Positions 54,355 to 61,985 of a stretch of DNA of 64,000 bases are shown piece by piece. Position numbers and translations under genes: made by a program. The notes below the pieces were generated by a model that was given only the letters and a program-made list of their open reading frames with translations, was not told where the DNA came from and made no database searches. Numbering within the stretch: position 1 is the first letter of the stretch; each line of letters opens with the position of its first letter. The DNA is from an uncultured Fodinibius sp. (GTDB taxonomy: Bacteria > Bacteroidota > Rhodothermia > Balneolales > Balneolaceae): the NCBI GenBank assembly GCA_913056235.1, contig CAJXMW010000001.1, positions 1,178,001 to 1,242,000 on the forward strand, given 5' to 3'.

Positions 54355-54982
54355 AATTCGTAGAGTGCGTCTTTTTTTATTTAAGGAGAAGGTAAGCTAT
54401 TAATTGTTACAAAATAAATTTAAAAATAAACTCTTATCTCAGGTAATTCCTTTCCGAACTTGATGTAGAAGGGATATTCTCAGCACAGGTTCAAGTAAAT
54501 GTCTAGCTGTTGATGCTTTCGTTGGTTGCTAGTTACATTTTGCAGGAGCTGTAAGACTCAGGCCACAACAAGCATAGTCGTACTTATCACGACAAGAAAA
54601 ATACGGTGTAATGATGAATCGCTTTAGGTTGTGGAGGGTACTCAAGTTATCTTTTTTTGTAACTCCCTAACTGTAAGAGTAAACTCTAATAGATTTGTTA
54701 CAGAAATTCTTTTTTTATTTGGAAGATACGATAGTATGCTTGCGCGAGTGCATTTAAGAAGTCATGCAAATATTGAAAAACTTCATCAATAGTTTGTACA
54801 TACCGAACATCACAAATATCTGGATGAAGTTAATGTTAGTATTTGATTTGGTAACAAAAGGTTAGGCCCATAGGTGTAATAGCAGAAGATTAGACAGTGA
54901 GCAATGAATTGTTCAGGGAATTCCTTAAAATCAGCAGCGTTTTATTAAACTCAGCCAGACACGATTTGGATTAATATATAAA
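54355..54982. other. Gene-free region between PD40 and subtilase genes
   Basis: About 630 bp. It should include the minus-strand promoter of the PD40 gene. Around 54750-54960 a forward frame gives protein-like stretches ('FVHTEHHKYLDEVNVSI') broken by stops, possibly a decayed gene that I cannot name. Confidence 0.35.
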
Positions 54983-55016
54983 AAACCCTGGCATTTATTT
55001 TCTGCTGCCAGGGTTT
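54983..55016 (-). terminator. Terminator of the active subtilase gene
   Basis: AAACCCTGGCA pairs exactly with TGCCAGGGTTT around a 12-base loop; on the minus strand it is followed by TTTTATATATTAA. It lies 22 bp after the stop codon at 55038. Confidence 0.8.
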
Positions 55017-55037
55017 AAAGTGCTCTTTAAAATAAAA

Positions 55038-56615
55038 TTACTTACAAATAATGACATCATCGCAATCATCACCACTAGGAGAAACCGATACCTGTTTGTT
55101 ATATGATGTTTGCTCTCCACTACTTGAAATATCAACTCTAACGTTAGCCGTATTCACAGTAGAACTCGTATTAAAGAAAGTATAGGAAAACGTATCGGTG
55201 TTGGTTCCGGCTGAGTGCCAGCTGTCATTATGGTTAGCTTTATAATACCATTGGTAACTAACAGTACCTTCTGCATGTGCGGGAACAGCCGTCCAGGTTC
55301 CTTGGGAACCTGAATTCAACGTTCCAGGTCCTGATATTGATACTTCCAAATGCGGGTCGTGAACAGCAATTGGGTCTGCATTACCATCAGGGTCTCCGCT
55401 AACATATCCATCGATTATAATTTCTTGTGGAACTGCTAGCAAAAGACCGGCTAAGTGGGGAGCGGCTGCAGAGGTTCCAGATCCAGTATTTGTGCCACCG
55501 TTTTCCCAGAGTGACTCTACATTAACGCCGGGAGCTGAATATTCGATAGGTGGATTCCCATAGTTTGAGAAACTTGCAAATTGGTCATTACTGTCATACG
55601 CAGAAACTGTCCATACATTGCTATGTTCTATTCGGCCAGGTGAGGTCAAATTAGCGTCTTCACTAGAATTTCCAGCTATAAGGGTAAACTTTAACCCACT
55701 AATAGCAGCGTTTTTTATAGCATTTTCCATATCAGATAAAGGTATATCGATGCGCGGATAGCTAGGATCATCAGTAGGATATTCTAAGCTAATATTAGCT
55801 ACATCACCTGCGGAGAATTTATTTGCTACATAATCAATACCAGCTTTTACATCACTTACGTAACATTGTCCATACTCATTGCATACTTTGACGCCTACGA
55901 CCTGAGTACCTGGTGTAACACCTACTACGTCAATAGCGTTATCTTTTGCAGCAATAATTCCTGCTACATGAGTACCATGACCGTATATATCATTTGAACC
56001 CTGATTTGCCAAGAATGAGGTAGTGAGGTTTTGATCTACATTTAAATCAGGGTGATTAAGATCAACACCACTATCAATAACCCAAGCCTTATTACTACTT
56101 GTAGGAACTGGTGCATTAATCCGGTTGATACCCCAAGGAACAGTTGGGTAAGACGTCTGGGATGATATGCTTTTTTTTAGACTTTTCTGATTGTAGCTTG
56201 CTGCTCTGTACATTACATCCTTTACTACATGTTTCACTAATGGGTGCTGTCTTAAACGATTTACTTGTTTCTTCGTAAATCGACCGGCAAAACCTCGTGA
56301 AGCCCACTTATATTTGTGTATTAGTGAATCTTGAGGAACTCTGGTAGCAGCCATTACCGAACCAATTTGCTCAACGGCTTGCTGTGCTGTTTCTACATCA
56401 GCTACTTGCTCAGGTTGCTCTTTGAAGGTTACTATATAGCGATGTTCAGCCTTTTTGACCTGAGCGCTTTGTGTTGTTCCAATTTCATTAGTTGTTACTT
56501 CTTGATCATTGGGAGGGGGGTTAGTATGTTGTGTGAAGGGTTGATCACTGCAACCAACAAAAGTTAACATGATGATGAATAAGCAATTATAGAAAAGTTT
56601 TAAATATAATCTCAT
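55038..56615 (-). CDS. S8 family serine protease (subtilase), lipoprotein
   Basis: A 525-residue surface or periplasmic protease. Order: lipobox 'IIMLTFVGC' (Cys ~22), an inhibitor_I9-type propeptide ('HRYIVTFKEQPEQVADVETA', ~60-145), and the peptidase domain ~155-410 with Asp ('AWVIDSGVDLNHPDL'), His ('YGHGTHVAGIIAAKD'), oxyanion Asn ('TLIAGNSSEDA') and Ser ('GSGTSAAAPHLAGL'). A C-terminal Ig-like domain ('YQWYYKANHNDSW') ends in 'DDCDDVIICK'. All catalytic residues are present. AGGAGAAATATT ribosome binding site. It shares the C-terminal domain with the dead subtilase downstream, suggesting paralogy. Confidence 0.92.
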   Translation of the reverse strand: MRLYLKLFYNCLFIIMLTFVGCSDQPFTQHTNPPPNDQEVTTNEIGTTQSAQVKKAEHRYIVTFKEQPEQVADVETAQQAVEQIGSVMAATRVPQDSLIHKYKWASRGFAGRFTKKQVNRLRQHPLVKHVVKDVMYRAASYNQKSLKKSISSQTSYPTVPWGINRINAPVPTSSNKAWVIDSGVDLNHPDLNVDQNLTTSFLANQGSNDIYGHGTHVAGIIAAKDNAIDVVGVTPGTQVVGVKVCNEYGQCYVSDVKAGIDYVANKFSAGDVANISLEYPTDDPSYPRIDIPLSDMENAIKNAAISGLKFTLIAGNSSEDANLTSPGRIEHSNVWTVSAYDSNDQFASFSNYGNPPIEYSAPGVNVESLWENGGTNTGSGTSAAAPHLAGLLLAVPQEIIIDGYVSGDPDGNADPIAVHDPHLEVSISGPGTLNSGSQGTWTAVPAHAEGTVSYQWYYKANHNDSWHSAGTNTDTFSYTFFNTSSTVNTANVRVDISSSGEQTSYNKQVSVSPSGDDCDDVIICK

Positions 56616-56691
56616 AATATTTCTCCTGATTACTCAATATTGAAATTATTTCTATAAAGGAGTTAATGCTTCAAGAGTGCTAGGAAAAAGA

Positions 56692-57792
56692 ATGTTACAA
56701 ATTAAAAATAATTTCATACTTAAAATCGATATGCGTCACCTTATTTTAATCCTATTTGCTCTATTTACAACGATTGGAACTAGCTGTTCTTCTGATCCAG
56801 CTTCCCCGGATTTTGATAACGGTACTTTTAAGCAGGAGGGAGCGGTGTCAGGCGATGTTTACTCCCTAAATATCACTGATAATTTTTTGCTTGCCGGAAC
56901 TACAAAAGGAGCTTTCAAAAAAAGCATAGGGGCTGATGATGCATGGAAATCCATTGGCTTAGAAATACCGGACTCTAAAGTTGTTGACTTTGTCAATTGG
57001 GATGACTCACAGATCATTGCTGTGGTAAAGTATGACAGTGTTCGCCAGCAAAAACCAACCCTTTTCAAGTCAACCAATGGGGGAAGTTCCTGGAATGCTA
57101 TTAATGTCGAAAAACCAGAAGGGTATCAATATTTTGTCGTGCATTACCTGGAACAAAACCCAAACGATCCCAAAAATATTTTTGCATATGCTGGCCGGAT
57201 CTTGGAATCCAATGACGGAGGAAAATCTTGGTCTATTGCATACGAAGAAGGAGGACCCTCTGAATTTCTAACCATAAGCAAGTATCATCCCAGCCAGATT
57301 TGGACCGGAGGGGCTTATGAAATACCGTATCCGTACTTGACCAAATCTCAAAATAGTGGAGAAAGCTGGATATTGCTTAGTAAGAGTTTTCGCTTTGATA
57401 CTCAAACAACGGTTAAGGATGTAATTCTGCACCCCAAACAATCCAGCCAGATACTTGTTGGAGCCGGCGGGAGTGTATCGCCGGCAAATGTCATCCGAAA
57501 ATCTACCGACGGCGGGCAAAGCTGGCAGACGGTTCTTACTGATATCAACGGTATTTCGCTAACCCACAGTTCTCGTAACTCTACTACCGTCTACGCCAGC
57601 GGTCGAAATGCCGACGGCACCTTGTTTTTTGCCGCCAGCCAGGATTTTGGCGACAGCTGGCAGCAGATCGAATGGTCCGACAGCCCAACCGGCATACAAA
57701 TAAATGACATAGTGTCGGTCATGGAGGGCGGCCAGGAGGTGTTATACTTCGGTACCAGCCAGGGCATCTTTAGCTACACGTTCAATGAATAA
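56692..57792 (+). CDS. BNR/Asp-box (sortilin/Ycf48-like) propeller lipoprotein
   Basis: About 366 residues from ATG 56692, which has AGGA 6 bp upstream; an in-frame GTG at 56677 and ATG at 56731 are alternatives. The signal ends in 'TTIGTSCSS', so it is probably lipidated. Five Asp-box units are visible: 'KSTNGGSSW', 'ESNDGGKSW', 'KSQNSGESW', 'KSTDGGQSW' and 'ASQDFGDSW', typical of a beta-propeller like sortilin or Ycf48. It is divergent from the subtilase operon. Binding or assembly role, not an obvious sialidase because the catalytic arginine set is not apparent. Confidence 0.82.
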   Translation: MLQIKNNFILKIDMRHLILILFALFTTIGTSCSSDPASPDFDNGTFKQEGAVSGDVYSLNITDNFLLAGTTKGAFKKSIGADDAWKSIGLEIPDSKVVDFVNWDDSQIIAVVKYDSVRQQKPTLFKSTNGGSSWNAINVEKPEGYQYFVVHYLEQNPNDPKNIFAYAGRILESNDGGKSWSIAYEEGGPSEFLTISKYHPSQIWTGGAYEIPYPYLTKSQNSGESWILLSKSFRFDTQTTVKDVILHPKQSSQILVGAGGSVSPANVIRKSTDGGQSWQTVLTDINGISLTHSSRNSTTVYASGRNADGTLFFAASQDFGDSWQQIEWSDSPTGIQINDIVSVMEGGQEVLYFGTSQGIFSYTFNE

Positions 57793-57920
57793 CAGATTAG
57801 CTTTTTTTCCTCATATGATGAACTTGTAGTCAGAAGAGTAGTTGGTAGATATATATTACAAACTAAAAGGTTTCTTGTAGTACCAGCAAGAGAAACTTTT
57901 GAGAGGGTAGGAATTAAAAT

Positions 57921-57954
57921 ACAATGTGCACGCCAGAAATGAGGGGGCGCATTG
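57921..57954 (-). terminator. Hairpin beside tRNA-like repeat 3
   Basis: ACAATGTGC..GCC pairs with GGGCGCATTGT; it occupies the same position relative to the tRNA-like 3' end as the terminator at 50897. The T tract is poor. Confidence 0.4.
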
Positions 57955-57960
57955 TATGAA

Positions 57961-58095
57961 AGTACGACCGAAAGGACTCGAACCCCTAGCCTTTTGGTCC
58001 GAAACCAGTCCATGATATTCTTGTGCGTGAAATAGGCCACGATTTTGGAATTTTATGTAGTACCTAAGAGGAAGGCTGGGAAAGGCTTTCCCGAA
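57961..58095 (-). repeat. tRNA-3'-half repeat, copy 3
   Basis: Minus strand: loop-like TTTCGGA (anticodon TCG, tentatively Arg), T-arm AGGGG-TTCGAGT-CCTTT, acceptor strand CGGTCGT and A. The acceptor sequence differs from copy 2, so it derives from another tRNA gene. The adjoining segment is shared (forward GATATTCTTGTGCGTGAAAT, ATTTTGGAATTTTATGTAGTAC and hairpin GGGAAAGGCTTTCCC), but the TTTTTGTAGTAC part is missing. Confidence 0.65.
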
Positions 58096-58272
58096 AAAAT
58101 CAATGAATTCACTCAACTGCATTAGCTCCAAACACCTAAAACCACTTATTCGTTGTCAAGAGGAAATAACAAACACGGAGAATGTAAAGTTTTGTAAAAT
58201 GCTGTTCAGTTGAACAGTTTTCTGCTCTTCTATATAGAGTCAGAGATGTAAAAAAATGTTCGAGATGTACAG

Positions 58273-58902
58273 ATGGGTGATAAGATCTATTTAGTCGGGA
58301 GTAATTTTCTTACAGGGGAAGCTATACAACAAATTTTAAAGAAAAGGGGATACGAAGTATATGTGAGCTCTGTAGAAGTGGCTTTTGAAAAGAAAAAAAT
58401 AGTGGATTTCGAACCTGATATTATGATTTGGCAGGAATGCTTAATCCAACTCAGAAAAAAATCTTTGTTTGAGCTTCGTGAGAACTGCAAAGTATCTTTT
58501 CACTCAATATTTATATTGAGTCCTGATACTTTTTCAATGTTGGGTATGGGATTGACCAATGGAATTAAGGGTTATGTTCATAAGAGAGGAGGGATAAAAG
58601 ATCTTGAAGATTGCATAAATTCAATTAAAACGGGTTCAGTTTTTATCAGTCCTTTTTTAACTGAGGCTACCGATAGTCCTAAACTGACAAATGCAAATAA
58701 TTCTAATGTACCAGATGTCCATTTAACTGAACAGGAGGAAAAAATTCTGGGATATGTAAGAGAGAAAAAAACTAGCCGGGAAATAGCTTCTATTCTTAAT
58801 ATAAGTCCCAAAACCGTACAAAATCACCGGCAGAATATGTGCAATAAGTTGGGCTTAAGAGGCCGTGGTCGTCTTTATGAGTTTTCACAAATCTATCTTT
58901 AA
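58273..58902 (+). CDS. LuxR/NarL-type regulator with atypical receiver
   Basis: A 209-residue protein. Residues 1-120 look like a response-regulator receiver ('IYLVGSNFLTGEAIQQILKK' start, 'NGIKGYVHKRGGIKDLEDCI' end), but where the phospho-accepting Asp is expected the sequence reads 'PDIMIWQECL', so phosphorylation there is unlikely. Residues ~145-205 are a LuxR helix-turn-helix ('LTEQEEKILGYVREKKTSRE', 'ISPKTVQNHRQNMCNKLGL'). It precedes two RHS genes on the same strand by 150 bp and probably controls them. No partner kinase is in view. Confidence 0.87.
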   Translation: MGDKIYLVGSNFLTGEAIQQILKKRGYEVYVSSVEVAFEKKKIVDFEPDIMIWQECLIQLRKKSLFELRENCKVSFHSIFILSPDTFSMLGMGLTNGIKGYVHKRGGIKDLEDCINSIKTGSVFISPFLTEATDSPKLTNANNSNVPDVHLTEQEEKILGYVREKKTSREIASILNISPKTVQNHRQNMCNKLGLRGRGRLYEFSQIYL

Positions 58903-59055
58903 AAGGTTATTGCTTTTTGTGTACCTAGGTATTCAAGTAAAAATTTGAGTACCTGTACTTATTTTAAGTTCGGAGTACCTCCCATACTATTGAGTAGACA
59001 CTTTTGAAACACGAATAATCAAACGTGATATTCAATTTATTGGAGGAACTTTATT

Positions 59056-61938
59056 GTGATTAAATCGACCAAGTATATACTGTATATCATCTTTTTCACC
59101 TTCTTTTTTAATACTGCATCATACGGTCAATTGGCAAAGGTGGGAGATTATAAGAATACAATCCCATCTCCCACGGCTGCTTCTATTACCGAGTACGGCG
59201 AAAATTCAGTAAACATGTATACGGGATCACCTCAAGTAGGCATTAACCTTGGTAGTGTTAAAAGTGGTGATTTGAAAACAAATATAGGACTAAACTACAA
59301 TGGTTCAGGTATAAGGGTTAATAAAGGTCCCGGATGGGTTGGGGCTGGGTGGGTCTTGTCTGCAGGCGGTGCTATAACAAGAGAAGTCCGAGGGTTACCT
59401 GATGATGATCCAGTAGGATATTTGGATACAGGTAAAAAGCTGGCGGCTTACGAAGATGGTGCAGGAGATACGTGGAGATATGAGGGTCAAAATTCTAATA
59501 GCTTTCAGTCAATTCTGGATGATATTGCCTCAGAGAACCTAGACGGTCAGCCAGATAAATATTCATTTAATTTTGGAGGTTATAGTGGGGAATTGATATT
59601 AACTTGGGAAGGTAAACTAAAATTTACGCCTTCACCTTATAAAAACTTCAAAATTGAAGTTAATACGTCAGGTGGAGATATTAGCAGTTGGACGATAACC
59701 ACAAAGGATGGTACTAAATATATTTTTAGTGAGGAAGAAGATACCTCAGTGGAAACTCTAGGAGGATCAAATAGCTTTGATTCTTACACTTATACTTCAA
59801 GTTGGTATTTGTCAAAAATAGAGTCGGCAAGTGGTGATAACTCCATTACTTTCGATTATAAAACCGGATCAGGTACTGGCACATATTATAAAGCCTTAAG
59901 CCAGCAAATGTCCGTATATCCCCAATGCCAGAACGGAATGCCAACTGGAGATTATTCATCACAAATAAATAATACTTATACAACCAGTGAAGTCAGTAAT
60001 CCAATATATTTAAGTAAAATAAGTGCCAAAACCGACAACGCTGCATATGAGGTTGACTTCGGAAGTTCTTTGCGAGGGGGGAGTTACCAGTTAGCAGATA
60101 CTGAAAAGCTTAATACTATTACTTTTAATACTGATGGTAATACAACAAAGTCATTTCAATTTAATTATACCTCTGCGATTAGCAGTCGGTTAACTCTGTC
60201 AGAGTTGGTTTTGAAAGGGGGACAGGATGTTGAACAAAAAAACTGGGAGTTCGATTATAACACTTCCTACACTTTGCCAAATCCAACTGTAAATTCAAAT
60301 GAGGTTGACCATTGGGGCTTTTTTAATGGCCGATCGGGGAATAGTTCCTTAATACCTGATTACCAAGTAGGCACTTTTAGCTATGACGGTGCAAATCGTC
60401 AACCAGAGGACCAAAAAATATTGACAGGGACTTTAACAAAAGTCACCTATCCTACTGGGGGTTCTACGGAGTTTGAATATGAAATCGACCAATATAGAGA
60501 TGGTGGAAGTAATAAAAAAGGTGGAGGAATCCGTCTTAAGAAAATGACGTCTAATGATGGGTTAGGAAATTCTGTGGTTAAAGAATTCAACTATGAAGAG
60601 TGGAATAATCCAGGGGTTTCTAGTGGGGTTTTATATGACGATCTAGTTTATTCTGAGCATTTTAACCTTGACGGTACGGAAGATTGTAATGATGAATATG
60701 ATCTGGTGCATTCTAATTCCATTTATCCTCAGGGTCCGGCAGGCGGCGTTCCAGTGGGATATAGTGAGGTGACCGAAATCCAAAAAGATGGCTCTAGCAA
60801 TGTTTTGGGATATACCAGAAAGGTTTTTTCAACACCGGGGGCAGAAATTAATTACTGGCGCAGAGGAGAGCCCAAAGAGATCTATTATTATGACAAGAAC
60901 AAGAATTTGCTAAAGTCAAAAGAATATATACGGAATACAATTCAATCTTCACCCAGTCAATATGAGCCGCTTCCGTATTATACTAGCTTCGAAGCTCCAA
61001 ATAAATTTGCTACGAACTGGGAAACAAGCTCATCAACTAGTAATGGAACAGTGTCTATTACACCTGGAGGATATGAATATGAAAGTACGTTGAGTTTAGA
61101 TGCAGATATGCCAAAATTTGTATTTGAAGCCAATATAAATACGGCAACATTAAAAGTTGATTTATCGCACCAAGAAGATGTAACCTTAAGTTTTCGGTGG
61201 AAAGATACAGACACAGGGTATAGTACATCTAGTGGTGTGTATTTCTCCTCTGATGGGGGGAGCAATTATACTAAAATTTATACCCTGGGTGACTCCGGTT
61301 CTTGGACTAAGATTACAATTGATCTAGACAATCAAGGCGTCAATCTGACCTCGAATTCTGTTATAAAGTTTCAGCAATACTTTGATGAAGAACAATCATC
61401 ATCTACTTTTTATTTCGATGAGGTCAAGATTCAAGGAAATATTACTACGGATAATTCTTTATTAGGACAAAGTAGAAGGGTTAGAAAAGAATATTTTGAT
61501 CAGGCTGAACCTAATTTTGGGATGGGAACTAAGGTCTATTATCACAGTACACTTTATCGCCCTCGATCTCACTGGAGAGTTGTAGATAAAGTAAAGACGA
61601 AAACTTACGATCCTAATAATTCATCTGATTACCAAGAGACTATTGTGGACAACCAGTACAATGATTATAGCCATACATTACCTACCGAAAAGATAGAAAC
61701 CAATTCCGACGGTCAAGAGCGAAAGACCCAGTACATTTATGCCCACGAGCAGTATTCTGGAATGGCCAGTGCCCATATGCTCAGCCAGCCGTATGAGGTA
61801 ACAAAAAAAGATGGTACCGGGAATATTTTAAGAGTCGATTGGGTGCTGTGGGATCAATTTAATGGTTTCTGGCAACCATGTGAAAAGTGGGTCGGTGGAC
61901 CAGACTTAGGCACGACCGATCCATCCGGTTGTAACTAA
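59056..61938 (+). CDS. Secreted RHS/SpvB-like protein, N-terminal component
   Basis: A 960-residue secreted protein with GTG start behind TGGAGGAAC. Signal peptide ends near 'TASYGQ'. The N-terminal block ('SPTAASITEYGENSVNMYTG', 'LKTNIGLNYNGSGIRVNKG', 'GWVGAGWVLSAGGAITREV') is the opening typical of long RHS-type surface proteins in Bacteroidota. Around residues 640-790 lies a jelly-roll-like insertion ('LSFRWKDTDTGYSTSSGVYF', 'STFYFDEVKIQG'). It ends soon after a few YD-like repeats. The next gene continues the RHS architecture 47 bp later, so the two may be halves of one machine. Confidence 0.83.
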   Translation: MIKSTKYILYIIFFTFFFNTASYGQLAKVGDYKNTIPSPTAASITEYGENSVNMYTGSPQVGINLGSVKSGDLKTNIGLNYNGSGIRVNKGPGWVGAGWVLSAGGAITREVRGLPDDDPVGYLDTGKKLAAYEDGAGDTWRYEGQNSNSFQSILDDIASENLDGQPDKYSFNFGGYSGELILTWEGKLKFTPSPYKNFKIEVNTSGGDISSWTITTKDGTKYIFSEEEDTSVETLGGSNSFDSYTYTSSWYLSKIESASGDNSITFDYKTGSGTGTYYKALSQQMSVYPQCQNGMPTGDYSSQINNTYTTSEVSNPIYLSKISAKTDNAAYEVDFGSSLRGGSYQLADTEKLNTITFNTDGNTTKSFQFNYTSAISSRLTLSELVLKGGQDVEQKNWEFDYNTSYTLPNPTVNSNEVDHWGFFNGRSGNSSLIPDYQVGTFSYDGANRQPEDQKILTGTLTKVTYPTGGSTEFEYEIDQYRDGGSNKKGGGIRLKKMTSNDGLGNSVVKEFNYEEWNNPGVSSGVLYDDLVYSEHFNLDGTEDCNDEYDLVHSNSIYPQGPAGGVPVGYSEVTEIQKDGSSNVLGYTRKVFSTPGAEINYWRRGEPKEIYYYDKNKNLLKSKEYIRNTIQSSPSQYEPLPYYTSFEAPNKFATNWETSSSTSNGTVSITPGGYEYESTLSLDADMPKFVFEANINTATLKVDLSHQEDVTLSFRWKDTDTGYSTSSGVYFSSDGGSNYTKIYTLGDSGSWTKITIDLDNQGVNLTSNSVIKFQQYFDEEQSSSTFYFDEVKIQGNITTDNSLLGQSRRVRKEYFDQAEPNFGMGTKVYYHSTLYRPRSHWRVVDKVKTKTYDPNNSSDYQETIVDNQYNDYSHTLPTEKIETNSDGQERKTQYIYAHEQYSGMASAHMLSQPYEVTKKDGTGNILRVDWVLWDQFNGFWQPCEKWVGGPDLGTTDPSGCN

Positions 61939-61985
61939 TCGAAGAGTTAGTTCTCAACATTCCTTTTCAATTATATTATACTCCG

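Noticed and set aside
58960-59055. A further small peptide gene between the LuxR-type regulator and the RHS gene
   Set aside because: No start with ribosome binding site and no Cys-rich frame was found.
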